In this document: piece after piece, positions 26,515-36,569 of the stretch
Layout: each line of letters begins with the position of its first letter
Position numbering within the stretch: position 1 is the stretch's first letter
Assembly (NCBI GenBank): GCA_010672785.1
Contig: JAAHFX010000003.1
Location: forward strand, 124,001-188,000
DNA: 64,000 bases
From: Sphaerospermopsis sp. SIO1G1
GTDB taxonomy: Bacteria > Cyanobacteriota > Cyanobacteriia > Cyanobacteriales > Nostocaceae
Direction: 5' to 3'
The notes under the pieces: generated by a model
What the model was told of the DNA's origin: nothing
Database searches by the model: none
What the model saw: only the letters and a program-made list of their open reading frames with translations
Made by a program: the position numbers and the translations under genes

Positions 26515-28167
26515 ATGACATCTACCATTCAAACTTTACCGACTGAAGTTGTTTATTTAATTACCGCTGGGGAGGTAATAGACTCCTTTGCAGCAGTAGT
26601 GAGGGAATTGGTGGAAAATTCCTTAGATGCTGGTGCAACACGCATTGTAATTTCTCTGTGGCCACAACATTGGAAAGTACGAGTAGCTGATAATGGTTGT
26701 GGGATGAATTGGGATGATTTACAACAAGCGGTAATTGCCCATAGTACCAGCAAAATTTATGTTTCTGAAGACCTGTGGAAAATTACCAGTTTAGGGTTTC
26801 GTGGTGAAGCATTGCACAGTTTAGCAACTCTAGCAGATTTAGAGATTCTTAGTCGTCCTATGGGTGAATATGAAGGGTGGCAAGTTTTTTATAATGATGC
26901 TGGAGAAATTATAGAACAAAAGGTAGCAGCGATCGCACCAGGAACGGTAGTTACAGTTAATAATTTATTTGCCAATTGTCCTGCACGTCGTCAAGGTTTA
27001 CCTAACAGTAACCAACAAATGAAAGCAGTACAATTGATAATACAACAAATTGCTTTATGTCATCCTCAAATTACCTTTCAAGTATGGCAAAATGATAAAC
27101 AATGGTTTACCATTTGTCCTGCTGCGAGTGTAGGTAAATTAATCCCTCAAATTTTAACCCAAATCAAACCTGGTGATTTAAAAGAAGAAGTATTAGAAAT
27201 ACCTGATAGTGAATCTAAAATTACCTTAGTAATTGGTTTACCAGATAGATGTCACCGTCACCGTCCTGACTGGGTGAAAATAGCTATTAATGGCAGAATG
27301 ATCAAATGTCCAGAATTAGAACAAACAATATTTTCAGTATTTCATAAAACCTTACCACGCGATCGCTATCCAGTATGTTTTTTACATTTGACAGTTTCCC
27401 CTGATCAAATTAACTGGAATCGCAATCCATCGAAAACAGAAATTTACCTCCATGAAGTTGAATATTGGCAGGAAAAAGTTACAGAAGCAATTAACCAATC
27501 TATCCGTATTTCTGAAGCTAATATCAAAGAATCAATCCACACATCCAGAGTAAGTGACTTACTCAAAGTTGCCGAATCAAAAGGCAGTTATAACTTTAAA
27601 TCTACCACAGAAAATAACCAAAACCAAAGTTACCTAACAGCCGTAGCCCAAGTCAACAAAATGTATATTGTAGCCGAACATCCGGGAGGAATTTGGTTAA
27701 TAGAACAACATATTGCCCATGAAAGAGTTTTATATGAAAGATTATGTGATAATTGGAAAATTTTACCTGTAGAAACACCAATCATTCTTTATCAATTATC
27801 TCCAAATCAAGTTGAACAACTGCAAAGAATCAACTTAGATATTGAACCATTTGGAGAACAACTTTGGGCAGTTAGAAATATTCCAGAGATGTTAAAAAAT
27901 AGAGAAGACATAGCAGAAGCATTATTAGAATTGAGTTGGGGAGGAGACTTACAAACTGCCCAAGTTGCTCTTGCTTGTCGTAGTGCAATTAGGAATGGTA
28001 CACCCATGACATTACCAGAAATGCAGCAATTATTAAATGACTGGCAAAATACCAGAAACCCCCGCACCTGTCCACATGGGCGGCCTATTTATTTATCATT
28101 AGAAGAATCATCATTATCGAGGTTCTTCCGTCGTCATTGGGTAATTGGTAAAAGTCATGGAATTTGA
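26515..28167 (+). CDS. mutL: DNA mismatch repair protein MutL
   Basis: This 550-residue GHKL ATPase couples MutS mismatch recognition to strand processing. N-terminal motifs are ELVENSLDAGATRI, VADNGCGM and TSLGFRGEALHSLATLAD. The C-terminal domain has LIEQHIAHERVLYERL (E in place of the usual first D of the DQHAxxExxxxE endonuclease motif), ACRSAIRNG and CPHGRPIY. These support an endonuclease-type MutL, as expected in bacteria without MutH. The frame can start at a TTG at 26509, but the ATG at 26515 is preferable. The linker between domains is short. Confidence 0.95.
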   Translation: MTSTIQTLPTEVVYLITAGEVIDSFAAVVRELVENSLDAGATRIVISLWPQHWKVRVADNGCGMNWDDLQQAVIAHSTSKIYVSEDLWKITSLGFRGEALHSLATLADLEILSRPMGEYEGWQVFYNDAGEIIEQKVAAIAPGTVVTVNNLFANCPARRQGLPNSNQQMKAVQLIIQQIALCHPQITFQVWQNDKQWFTICPAASVGKLIPQILTQIKPGDLKEEVLEIPDSESKITLVIGLPDRCHRHRPDWVKIAINGRMIKCPELEQTIFSVFHKTLPRDRYPVCFLHLTVSPDQINWNRNPSKTEIYLHEVEYWQEKVTEAINQSIRISEANIKESIHTSRVSDLLKVAESKGSYNFKSTTENNQNQSYLTAVAQVNKMYIVAEHPGGIWLIEQHIAHERVLYERLCDNWKILPVETPIILYQLSPNQVEQLQRINLDIEPFGEQLWAVRNIPEMLKNREDIAEALLELSWGGDLQTAQVALACRSAIRNGTPMTLPEMQQLLNDWQNTRNPRTCPHGRPIYLSLEESSLSRFFRRHWVIGKSHGI

Positions 28168-28300
28168 TTAAGAATTAATTGATAATTGGCAATAAAAAAA
28201 TACTAATATTAACATCAATGTATGTGCTAGAATAGTATTAATTAGAAAAAATTGACCTTGATTGCTTAAATAAATTCTATAGAAACTCATCCAATACCTC

Positions 28301-29212
28301 ATGCGCCGAGACTCCATTTTTTATAAACTTTTCCAACAACAACCATCCCTACTATTTCAACTTTTAAAAAATCCTCCAGACAATGCCGAGAATTATCGCT
28401 CTGATTCCGTAGCAGTCAAAGAACCTAAATTTGAAATTGACGGTGTATTTTTACCACCAGAAGGAAAACCAGGAGGTGTTTATTTCTCAGAAGTGCAGTT
28501 TCAGAAAGATGAATTTCTGTATGAAAGAGTTTTAGCAGAATCTTCACTCTATTTCTACCGCAATCGTGAAAGGTTTAGTGATTGGCAAATTGTGATCATT
28601 TACCCATCTCGGAATATAGAACAAAGTGATATTTACCCCTATCGGACTTTATTAAACAGTGAACAATTCCATCGCATCTACTTAGATGAATTAGGATATA
28701 TTCGTCAATTACCTATTTGGGTAGCATTGATGGTTTTGACAACCTTAGAAAAAACTCAAGCACCAGAAGAAGCAAGATACTTATTAACTAAAACTCAACA
28801 AGAAAACCCAACACCATCAAGTCAAGTCATAATAGAGATGATCACAACGATTATCGCTTACAAATTTGAAAACTTAACTCGTAGAGAGGCTGAAGCTATG
28901 TTAGGAATTAAATTTGAAGAAACACGACTATATCGTGATATCAAAGAAGAAGCAATGGAAAAAGGAATTGAACAAGGAATTGAACAAGGAATTGAACAAG
29001 GAATTGAACAAGGAATTGAACAAGGAATTGAACAAGGAACTTTGAATTTAATTATTAGACAGTTAAATAAGAGATTGGGAGAAATATCTCCAGAAATACA
29101 AAGTACAATTTCTCAGTTACCGTTACCTGTCATGGAGAATTTAAGTGAAGCTTTATTAGATTTTAATAGTATTGCTGATTTACAAACTTGGTTAGCAGAA
29201 GTAAAAGGTTAG
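28301..29212 (+). CDS. DUF2887 / Rpn-like PD-(D/E)XK nuclease-family protein, copy 1
   Basis: This 303-residue member of the cyanobacterial DUF2887 family is related to recombination-promoting (Rpn/YhgA-like) nucleases. The N-terminal region reads MRRDSIFYKLFQQQPSLLF. The likely catalytic core is FEIDGVFLPPEGKPGGVYFSEVQFQKD, in split form Asp...Glu-x-Gln. It differs from copy 2 (47147-48010) mainly in having six GIEQ repeats (12-bp units at 28964-29035) instead of two. The last 54 bp, stop codon included, are duplicated exactly after the stop. The family is often multicopy in cyanobacteria. The role is unproven. Confidence 0.8.
   Translation: MRRDSIFYKLFQQQPSLLFQLLKNPPDNAENYRSDSVAVKEPKFEIDGVFLPPEGKPGGVYFSEVQFQKDEFLYERVLAESSLYFYRNRERFSDWQIVIIYPSRNIEQSDIYPYRTLLNSEQFHRIYLDELGYIRQLPIWVALMVLTTLEKTQAPEEARYLLTKTQQENPTPSSQVIIEMITTIIAYKFENLTRREAEAMLGIKFEETRLYRDIKEEAMEKGIEQGIEQGIEQGIEQGIEQGIEQGTLNLIIRQLNKRLGEISPEIQSTISQLPLPVMENLSEALLDFNSIADLQTWLAEVKG
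28964..29035. repeat. 12-bp coding tandem repeat (GGAATTGAACAA x6)
   Basis: Six perfect units encode (Gly-Ile-Glu-Gln)6 in the C-terminal helix of the DUF2887 protein. The paralogue at 47147-48010 has only two such units. Confidence 0.97.
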
Positions 29213-29266
29213 GATTTTAATAGTATTGCTGATTTACAAACTTGGTTAGCAGAAGTAAAAGGTTAG
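29159..29266. repeat. Exact 54-bp tandem duplication of a gene 3' end
   Basis: 29159-29212, the final 54 bases of the DUF2887 gene with its TAG, is repeated without change at 29213-29266. The perfect identity suggests a recent duplication. Confidence 0.95.
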
Positions 29267-29332
29267 CTATCGTAGGGTGTGTTAGAACGAAGTTCGTAAC
29301 GCACCAAATCCTTAATAGTGAAATCATCAAGT

Positions 29333-29404
29333 CAGTTATCAGTTATCAGTTATCAGTTATCAGTTATCAGTTATCAGTTATCAGTTATCAGTTATCAGTT
29401 ATCA
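29333..29404. repeat. STRR array (CAGTTAT x~10)
   Basis: About ten uninterrupted CAGTTAT heptamers follow a GTAGGGTGTGTTAG...AACGCACC element (29274-29310), in the interval before prs. Confidence 0.95.
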
Positions 29405-29489
29405 TGGAATATAAAAAAGAAGGATGAACAAAAATATACTCCACCCTTCTTAAATGATAGTTATCCTTGAAGATAATTTTTCTTCTTCC

Positions 29490-30506
29490 CTAACGAAACA
29501 AACTACTTAATGAACTATCTTCATGAATACGCCAAATCGCCTCACCCAAAAGATTAGCAACAGAACGCACTACTAATTGAGGGAAGTAATGTTCTTCAGG
29601 AATAGGAATAGTGTTGGTAACAATAACTTCCTCAAACACACCACTGGATAACCTTTCAATGGATGGAGGTGAAAATACTGCATGGGTAGCACAAGCATAT
29701 ACTTGACTTGCTCCTTCCTCCCTCAGTAATTTCGCACCTTCAGTGATTGTACCCCCTGTATCAATCATGTCATCAACTAAAATAGCAGTTTTGTCTTTAA
29801 CATCACCAATGACATTTAATACCTCAGCCACGTTGTGAGCTTGACGACGCTTATCTATAATTGCTAGGGGTGCATCATTTAATTTTTTAGCAAAAGCTCT
29901 AGCTCTTGCCACACCACCGACATCAGGGGAAACAACTACAACGTCTTGTAGATTTTTACTCTGTAAGTAATCCAGTATGACTGGAGAACCGTAAACATGA
30001 TCAAACGGTATATCAAAATACCCTTGTATTTGTGCTGCGTGCAAGTCCATTGCTAAAATTCGACTAGCTCCAGCTTCAGTAATCAGGTTAGCAACCAGTT
30101 TTGCTGTAATTGACTCTCTACCGGCAGTTTTCCGATCAGCACGAGCATAGCCATAATAGGGAAGAACTGCTGTGATTTGTCGTGCAGAAGCGCGACGACA
30201 GGCATCAATCATAATCAGTAATTCCATTAAGTGGTCATTAACTGGCTGACAAGATGGTTGTATCAAATAAACATCACAACCACGAATTGATTCTTGAATT
30301 TGAACATATAATTCACCATCAGCAAATTCCTTCCGAATCATTGGACCTAAGTCCATTCCCAAATAACGAGCGACTTCTTGGGATAATTTTAAATTAGCAG
30401 AACCGGAAAACAACCGCAGACGATGATTTTCACTGATTCCTGTGGTGGTTGTTGGTAGTTTTAAAGTTGGAGAACTTAGCACAGCAGATCCTCGATGTGC
30501 ATTCAT
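29490..30506 (-). CDS. prs: Ribose-phosphate pyrophosphokinase
   Basis: This 338-residue enzyme makes PRPP from ribose 5-phosphate and ATP, feeding nucleotide, His, Trp and NAD synthesis. The family motifs are present: LFSGSANLKLSQEVARYL, the metal-binding DLHAAQIQGYFDIP, VSPDVGGVARARAFA, and the PRPP loop AILVDDMIDTGGTI. The N-terminal 25 residues before the core are slightly longer than in E. coli, as is common in cyanobacteria. It converges on the DUF2887 region. Confidence 0.97.
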   Translation of the reverse strand: MNAHRGSAVLSSPTLKLPTTTTGISENHRLRLFSGSANLKLSQEVARYLGMDLGPMIRKEFADGELYVQIQESIRGCDVYLIQPSCQPVNDHLMELLIMIDACRRASARQITAVLPYYGYARADRKTAGRESITAKLVANLITEAGASRILAMDLHAAQIQGYFDIPFDHVYGSPVILDYLQSKNLQDVVVVSPDVGGVARARAFAKKLNDAPLAIIDKRRQAHNVAEVLNVIGDVKDKTAILVDDMIDTGGTITEGAKLLREEGASQVYACATHAVFSPPSIERLSSGVFEEVIVTNTIPIPEEHYFPQLVVRSVANLLGEAIWRIHEDSSLSSLFR

Positions 30507-31067
30507 GGCAATAATATCATCCGAGATTTAGCAGATTTAACGGACATAAATAGATTTGGCAAAACATCTGTATGTTTTGTTAAAACTTCTATACAAATTT
30601 GTAATATTTCTCCATAATATTCACATTCATTAATTTTCTGGTTCTTCTAGATAAATGCCCATGAAGATTGTACTGATTTGCAAATAGTCTCAGAGTTTCA
30701 CTTCTGGGCGCTGGGTTTTTAACCAAATTTAGACATTTGGTATGGTAGATTACTCATTCTACCGTTTCTTTTATGACTAAGATCAACTTATTCACAAATA
30801 AAATCTAAATTTTGGCAATTATGGGTTTATATTTAGTTGAATTAGCCAAAAATTGTGGGTGCAAGTTGATAGTTACAATAGATATATATAGGAATTTATA
30901 CCTAAAAATTACTAGAAAACTGATCATTTAACTATCAGTATGCAGATATCTATTCGTTGATTGGTGAAAACTGAAAACTGAAAACTGAAAACTGAAAACT
31001 GAAAACTGATAACTGGTAATTGGGTTAGATTATTAGACTATAAGATTAAATTACTTCATTATTGATT
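30507..31067. other. AT-rich divergent intergenic region with one STRR
   Basis: It contains the promoters of prs and the kinase gene, which I cannot place. A GAAAACT heptamer array (30965-31010) is the only clear structure. No small gene is supported. Confidence 0.6.
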
Positions 31068-32657
31068 ATGCAACCACCCATTGAAGTTGGTACTGTTTTA
31101 CAAAATCGTTATCATATCATCAAAATTCTGGGACAAGGGGGGTTCGGTAGAACCTATCTAGCAGAAGATCAACGACGTTTTAATGAACTTTGCGCTATAA
31201 AAGAGCTAACTCTGAAAGAAGCAGGAGTTAATGGTGGTAAGAAGGCACAGGAATTATTTGAACGAGAAGCAGCAGTCTTATATCAGATTGATCACCCACA
31301 AGTCCCTAAATTTAGAGAAAAATTTGCCCAGGAACAATGTTTGTTTTTGGTACAAGATTATGTGGCTGGTAAAACCTATCATACCTTGTTATCTGAACGC
31401 CTTGCGGTTAATCAAACATTCACAGAATCAGAAGTTGTGGATTTAATGATTTCTTTGTTGCCGATTTTGGAATATCTCCATAAATCTAGGATTATTCACC
31501 GAGATATTTCGCCTGATAACTTGATTTTACGAGATTTTGATCAAAAACCAGTATTAATTGATTTTGGTGTCGTCAAAGAACTAGCAACTCGGTTAGCTGC
31601 TCCAAAACAACAACAGGTGACTACTGTGGGTAAACCTGGTTATTCTCCTAGTGAACAAATTCATTCTGGTAAAGCATATCCTAATAGTGACTTATATGCT
31701 TTAGCTGTGACAGCAATTGTTTTACTCACAGGGAAAGAACCACAAGAGTTATTTAATGAAAATGATTTAACTTGGAAATGGCAGAAATGGGTACAAGTAA
31801 ATCCCAAATTTGCTGATATTCTCAACCGGATGCTTAACTATCTGCCGACAAGTCGTTATGAATACGCAAAGAGTGTGTTGTTGGATTTAAAAAGTTTGAG
31901 TAAACCTGTTTCCCCTCAACCTAGTATTTCTTATGTACCTACTATAGCTGTTGGTGGCCGTCTTGAGCCTACTCCAGTTAACTCTAGCAGTCCTAATCCT
32001 GTAATTTTACAACAGAGTAGTTCGATTTTAGATAGTCCTCTAGCTATTGGTGCGATTGGTGCTGCTGTAGTTATTTTAGCTGGTTTTAGTTCTTGGACAT
32101 TTGTTAACTCCTTCCGAAGTCAACCACAAGTACCACAGGAACAAACTTCTACACCCCAAAGTTTTCCTTCTCCTGTTGTTCCCGGCCCTACTTCTACACC
32201 AGATGATTCAGAAACGGAAACACCTACATCTACTAATGTTGAACCTGTAATCTACAAAAAAAGTTTACCGTTGAATGGATATAATATGACTACGGTAGAT
32301 GGCACTCTTAAGGTTGGGGAAATAGTTCAGTATAGCTTTACAGCAGATGCGGAAGAAGAGTTAACAGTATCTGTAAATAGAAATAGTGGAATTTCACTCA
32401 CAGTTTTAACTATTGATAGTGAGTCTGTTAGCTCTGATGCAGAACGTGTCACCTCATATCGTGGTTTATTACCCAGTGATGATACATATATTATTCAGTT
32501 AAACTTATCCGAAGGGGTGGCTAAAAGTGATTATCGCTTAAATGTGGCTTTAGAAACTGCTCCTGAACCTACACCTACAGAAACACCTACACCCACAGAA
32601 ACACCTACAAACTCATCAGAGGATAACTCCACATCAGAAATCACACCCAGCAATTAG
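31068..32657 (+). CDS. Membrane-anchored Ser/Thr protein kinase with C-terminal PPC-type domain
   Basis: From the ATG at 31068 this is a 529-residue Hanks-type kinase. The kinase domain (about 10-275) has the glycine loop GQGGFGRTY, Lys in CAIKEL, the catalytic loop IIHRDISPDN, DFGVVKE, and the activation/APE-like segment GKPGYSPSEQ. One membrane helix follows (about 325-345), then a Pro/Thr/Ser-rich linker. A beta-rich extracytoplasmic domain of pre-peptidase C-terminal type covers about 400-500. The tail has PTPTET repeats. A TTG at 31062 would add two residues. Targets are unknown; such kinases are abundant in Nostocales. Confidence 0.9.
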   Translation: MQPPIEVGTVLQNRYHIIKILGQGGFGRTYLAEDQRRFNELCAIKELTLKEAGVNGGKKAQELFEREAAVLYQIDHPQVPKFREKFAQEQCLFLVQDYVAGKTYHTLLSERLAVNQTFTESEVVDLMISLLPILEYLHKSRIIHRDISPDNLILRDFDQKPVLIDFGVVKELATRLAAPKQQQVTTVGKPGYSPSEQIHSGKAYPNSDLYALAVTAIVLLTGKEPQELFNENDLTWKWQKWVQVNPKFADILNRMLNYLPTSRYEYAKSVLLDLKSLSKPVSPQPSISYVPTIAVGGRLEPTPVNSSSPNPVILQQSSSILDSPLAIGAIGAAVVILAGFSSWTFVNSFRSQPQVPQEQTSTPQSFPSPVVPGPTSTPDDSETETPTSTNVEPVIYKKSLPLNGYNMTTVDGTLKVGEIVQYSFTADAEEELTVSVNRNSGISLTVLTIDSESVSSDAERVTSYRGLLPSDDTYIIQLNLSEGVAKSDYRLNVALETAPEPTPTETPTPTETPTNSSEDNSTSEITPSN

Positions 32658-32731
32658 CGTTAAATTAGAGTATGAACCTAGCTTGTTGTTGGGCAATTTT
32701 TGTCAAAATCTAGTAATTATTCGTAAGTAAA

Positions 32732-33418
32732 TTGTTAAACACACTACTAATAACAGGAACTGATACTGGGGCAGGGAAAACGGTTGTAACGACAGCCTTA
32801 GCGGCATATTGGCGCAAATATCGCCCCCAGAGTAGTTTGGGAATTATGAAACCAATTCAATCTGGAGAAGGTGACAGGGAAACATACCAGCAACTTTTTA
32901 CACTGAATCAATCGGCGGAAGAGTTGACACCTTTATATTTTCAAGCACCTTTAGCTCCACCTATTGCAGCTGCCAAAGAAAATCGTAGTATAGATTTAGG
33001 TTTGGTGTGGCAGACTTTTTTAAAGTTGCAGCAGAGGAATGATCTATTGTTGGTAGAATCTTTAGGTGGTTTAGGTTCACCTATTACTGATGAGCTAACA
33101 GTTGCAGATTTAGCAGGAGAATGGCGCTTACCGACGATTTTAGTTGTACCTGTAAAATTGGGTGCGATCGCTCAAGCTGTAGCTAATGTAGCATTAGCAA
33201 GACAAGCAAAAATCAATTTAAGGGGAATTGTTTTGAATTGTACACAACATTTGACGGAGGCAGAAATTGCAGATTTAACTCCATCAGATTTAATTGAGTC
33301 TTTTACCAAAATTCCCGTTTTGGGTTGTTTACCCTTCTTAAAAGAATCTAACAATTTAGAACAGTTGGCAACCGCAGGATCTAGTTTAGATTTAGAACAA
33401 CTGTTTTTTAAAATGTGA
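32732..33418 (+). CDS. bioD: Dethiobiotin synthase
   Basis: This 228-residue enzyme closes the ureido ring of dethiobiotin from diaminopelargonate, CO2 and ATP in biotin synthesis. The Walker A motif GTDTGAGKT is at residues 8-16. The substrate-binding IMKPIQSG and [11 protein letters not shown] follow. The start must be TTG at 32732: the frame has a stop at 32714 and no ATG before the conserved LLITGTDTG. No other bio gene is adjacent. Confidence 0.93.
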   Translation: MLNTLLITGTDTGAGKTVVTTALAAYWRKYRPQSSLGIMKPIQSGEGDRETYQQLFTLNQSAEELTPLYFQAPLAPPIAAAKENRSIDLGLVWQTFLKLQQRNDLLLVESLGGLGSPITDELTVADLAGEWRLPTILVVPVKLGAIAQAVANVALARQAKINLRGIVLNCTQHLTEAEIADLTPSDLIESFTKIPVLGCLPFLKESNNLEQLATAGSSLDLEQLFFKM

Positions 33419-33433
33419 TATTTAGGAGAGGAA

Positions 33434-33645
33434 ATAGGGAACAGTTAACAGTGAACAGTTAACAGGGAACAGGGAACAGATAAGGAATATAACCAGTTCT
33501 GTTTTCAATGCTCTCCCTAATTACGCATTACGTAAGCGAAGCTCTCCCGATAGCATAGCGTGGCGTTAGCCATAGGGAGCATTACAAATTACGAATTACG
33601 CATTACGCATTACGAATTACTAATTACGCATTACTAATTACCAAA
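33434..33645. repeat. Mixed STRRs between bioD and the M20 gene
   Basis: AACAGTT/AACAGGG heptamers (33434-33480) are followed by a CTCTCCCGATAGCATAGCGTG segment and a run of ATTACGA/ATTACGC units (33580-33645) up to the next start codon. Confidence 0.85.
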
Positions 33646-33647
33646 TC

Positions 33648-34865
33648 ATGATCTCTACTTTACCAAATTCATCCACCCAAAATTTAGCTAATGTGCGGTT
33701 AGAAATTCGTGCTTTACAACCGCAGTTAATTACATGGAGAAGACACATTCACCAAAAACCAGAGTTAGGTTTTAAAGAAAAATTAACAGCAGAATTTATT
33801 AGTAATAAATTACAAAGTTGGGGAATAGAACATCAAACAGGAATAGCAAAAACTGGTATAGTTGCTATTATCAAGGGTGAAAAATCAGGAGGTGATAAAG
33901 TATTAGGTATCCGTGCTGATATGGATGCTTTACCCATACAAGAAGAAAATCAAGTTTCCTATTGTTCCCAAAATGATGGAGTCATGCACGCTTGTGGACA
34001 TGATGGACATACAGCGATCGCATTAGGTACAGCTTATTATCTCCATCAACATCGTCAAGATTTCAGTGGTACTGTAAAAATCCTCTTCCAACCCGCAGAA
34101 GAAGGCCCTGGTGGTGCAAAACCGATGATTGAAGCAGGTGTCTTAAAAAATCCTGATGTTGATGCCATAATTGGTTTACATTTGTGGAATGATTTACCTA
34201 TTGGTACAGTTGCGGTAAAACCTGGTGCTTTTATGGCAGCTATTTCTGTGTTTAATTGTACGATTTTTGGTAAAGGTGGACATGGTGCGCTTCCCCATCA
34301 AACAGTTGATTCTATTATAGTTTCTGCCCAAATTGTCAATGCTTTACAAACAATTGTTGCTCGCAATGTTAATCCTTTAGATGCTGCGGTAGTGACAATT
34401 GGTGAACTTCACTCTGGTACAAGAGCAAATGTGATTGCTGACACAGCTAAAATGAGTGGTTCTCTCAGATATTTTAATCCTGATTTACAAGACTTTTTTG
34501 AGCAAAGAATTGAGGAAATTATTGCAGGAGTTTGTAAACTTCACGGTGCTAATTATCAATTGAATTATACAAATCTTTATCCCCCAGTGGTGAATGATCC
34601 AAAAATTGCCGCTATAGTGAAAGATGCTGCGGAAACAGTGGTGGAAACTCCGGTTAATATTTTTCCAGAATATCAAATTTTAGGCAGTGAAGATATGTCA
34701 TTTTTCCTCAGAGAAGTACCTGGATGTTATTTCTTTGTTGGTTCTGCAAACGCAGAGAAAAATTTAAACTTTCCCCATCATCATCCTAAATTTGATTTTG
34801 ATGAAACAGCTTTAGTGGTGGGTGTAGAAATGTTTGTAAAATGTGTGGAGAAGTTTTTGAATTAA
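33648..34865 (+). CDS. M20 family metallopeptidase / amidohydrolase (hippurate- or IAA-amide hydrolase-like)
   Basis: This 405-residue di-metal hydrolase cleaves N-acyl amino acids. Metal-site motifs are IRADMDALPIQE, HACGHDGHTAIAL, FQPAEEGPGGAKPM, GLHLWNDLPIG, and HHHPKFDFDE near the C-terminus. The lid/dimerisation domain lies at about 190-310 (GKGGHGALPHQTVD). Length and motifs fit the amidohydrolase branch of M20. No signal peptide, so it is cytoplasmic. The start codon directly follows a repeat array, with no clear ribosome-binding site. Confidence 0.93.
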   Translation: MISTLPNSSTQNLANVRLEIRALQPQLITWRRHIHQKPELGFKEKLTAEFISNKLQSWGIEHQTGIAKTGIVAIIKGEKSGGDKVLGIRADMDALPIQEENQVSYCSQNDGVMHACGHDGHTAIALGTAYYLHQHRQDFSGTVKILFQPAEEGPGGAKPMIEAGVLKNPDVDAIIGLHLWNDLPIGTVAVKPGAFMAAISVFNCTIFGKGGHGALPHQTVDSIIVSAQIVNALQTIVARNVNPLDAAVVTIGELHSGTRANVIADTAKMSGSLRYFNPDLQDFFEQRIEEIIAGVCKLHGANYQLNYTNLYPPVVNDPKIAAIVKDAAETVVETPVNIFPEYQILGSEDMSFFLREVPGCYFFVGSANAEKNLNFPHHHPKFDFDETALVVGVEMFVKCVEKFLN

Positions 34866-34924
34866 CTTGAAGTTCCTATAGGAATAAGAATTTTTTAAAA
34901 ACATCAGTTAATTAAAATCAGAAA

Positions 34925-35290
34925 ATGAAGTATAATTATGGTTTAGTCACCATTGCTACGGTAAACTTTGAAAATTTGGTGAATTTCTATATTCAATTCT
35001 TAGCACAAGAACCAGATAAATTTATTCCTAAAGTTTACGCTGAATTTCAAATTGCAAATCTTTGTCTGGGAATTTTTAAACCCAAGAAAAATAATGAGGC
35101 AGAATTTACAACAAATAACAAAAATTCTTTAAGTTTATGTTTAGAAGTTAATGATTTAAAAAGTGCGATCGCCCAGATAACAAAGCTGGGATATCCCCCT
35201 CCAGGTGAAATTCAAACAGCATCTCATGGTCAAGAAATTTACGTTTATGATCCAGACGGAAACCGTCTGATTTTACATCAAAGTCATTAA
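34925..35290 (+). CDS. VOC-superfamily (glyoxalase/bleomycin-resistance-like) protein
   Basis: This 121-residue protein has a single VOC beta-alpha-beta-beta-beta repeat pair (VTIATVNFENLVNFYIQFL, LCLEVNDLKSAIAQI, EIYVYDPDGNRLILHQ). The usual first His ligand is absent (VTIATV), so a metal-dependent activity is uncertain. It lies 59 bases downstream of the M20 gene on the same strand and may be co-transcribed. A binding or resistance role is possible. The substrate is unknown. Confidence 0.8.
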   Translation: MKYNYGLVTIATVNFENLVNFYIQFLAQEPDKFIPKVYAEFQIANLCLGIFKPKKNNEAEFTTNNKNSLSLCLEVNDLKSAIAQITKLGYPPPGEIQTASHGQEIYVYDPDGNRLILHQSH

Positions 35291-35304
35291 TAACATCATA
35301 CCCA

Positions 35305-35429
35305 ATCACCAATCACCAATTACCAGTAACCAATCAACAATCAGAGGAAATGAGTGGGTGAGGGGGTGAGGGGGTAAAATTTCTTTACCTATTCCCAGTC
35401 ACCAATCACCAATCACCAATCACCAATCA
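35305..35429. repeat. STRR arrays (AATCACC units) before ylqF
   Basis: AATCACC heptamers occur at 35305-35330 and 35397-35429, with a GTGAGGG tandem between (about 35355-35374). The second array runs into the ylqF start codon. Confidence 0.9.
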
Positions 35430-36310
35430 TGTCAATCAATCAAAACTACAAATTAAACGTAATTCAATGGTATCCTGGACACATTGCCAAAGCTGAGAAA
35501 AACCTGAAAGAACAGCTAAAAAGGGTAGATGTAATATTAGAAGTTAGAGATGCAAGGATACCTCTAGCTACTCACCATCCTCAAACCAGTGAGTGGGTAG
35601 GAAGTAAACCCAGAGTCTTGGTAATTAACCGCTTAGATATGATTTCATCCCAAGTGCGATCGCAATGGGTAGAATGGTTCAAAAACCAAAACCAAGTAGC
35701 CTATTTTACCAATGCTCAACGAGGACAAGGTATACCAGCGATCGCTAAAGCAGCCCAGGCGGCGGGTATAGAACTTAACCAACGTCGCAAAGACAGAGGA
35801 ATGTTACCCAGGCCAGTGCGTGCAGTAGTGATTGGTTTTCCTAATGTGGGAAAATCGGCATTAATTAATCGTTTGTTAGGTAAAAGAGTAGTAGAAAGTG
35901 CAGCCCGGCCTGGTGTAACTCGTCAATTAAGATGGGTAAGAATATCTGAACAATTAGAATTATTAGATGCACCTGGTGTCATACCTTCCAGATTAGAAAA
36001 TCAAAATGCTGCGGTAAAATTAGCAATTTGTGATGATATTGGTGAAGCATCCTATGATAATCAATTAGTTGCCGCAGCGTTTGTAGATATTATCAATGAA
36101 ATGTTAGAAACTCATCCTCAATTGCTAACATCAAATCCACTTCTAGAACGTTATCAAATTGATTCTATTATTCACACAGGTGAAACCTATTTACAACTGT
36201 TAGCAGAACATCGTTACAAAGGTGATGTGGAAAGAGGTGCGAGAACATTAATCACTGATTTTCGTAAAGGACTTTTGGGTTCTATTCCTTTGGAAACTCC
36301 ACCATTATGA
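35429..36310 (+). CDS. ylqF: Ribosome biogenesis GTPase YlqF/RbgA (circularly permuted)
   Basis: This 293-residue GTPase assists late assembly of the large ribosomal subunit. The motif order is permuted, as in the YlqF/YawG group: G4-like NRLDM (about residue 70) comes first, then G1 GFPNVGKS (about 137-144), then G3 DAPGV. The N-terminal WYPGHIAKAEKNLKEQLK is diagnostic. The C-terminal domain is normal. The ATG overlaps the end of an STRR, so its leader is repeat DNA. Confidence 0.93.
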   Translation: MSINQNYKLNVIQWYPGHIAKAEKNLKEQLKRVDVILEVRDARIPLATHHPQTSEWVGSKPRVLVINRLDMISSQVRSQWVEWFKNQNQVAYFTNAQRGQGIPAIAKAAQAAGIELNQRRKDRGMLPRPVRAVVIGFPNVGKSALINRLLGKRVVESAARPGVTRQLRWVRISEQLELLDAPGVIPSRLENQNAAVKLAICDDIGEASYDNQLVAAAFVDIINEMLETHPQLLTSNPLLERYQIDSIIHTGETYLQLLAEHRYKGDVERGARTLITDFRKGLLGSIPLETPPL

Positions 36311-36475
36311 TAGCAGGGGTGCAGGGTGCAGAGAGAAAAAAGGTTTGATGATTTATTTTTGCATAGCTTATATCAAATCCATTATCATCGGAATGATATG
36401 TTTTCCTCACGTAGGGGCAAACCCCCCGTGGTTGCCCCCTGAAGATATCAAATCCAGTTATATCAAAATTATATT

Positions 36476-36565
36476 AGGACTTACTCATTTTTACGAAAAG
36501 TTACGGTTGGAGATTGCTTCCTTACGTCGCAATGACAGTATTTGAACTAGGTTTTGCGTAAGTCT
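36476..36565. repeat. MITE-like element, family A
   Basis: The ends are AGGACTTACTCA and TGCGTAAGTCT. The interior is nearly identical to the copy at 14924-15014. Confidence 0.85.
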
Positions 36566-36569
36566 TATA

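Noticed and set aside
36345..36545. Plus-strand frame after ylqF
   Set aside because: It is built from the duplicated segment and a family A MITE.
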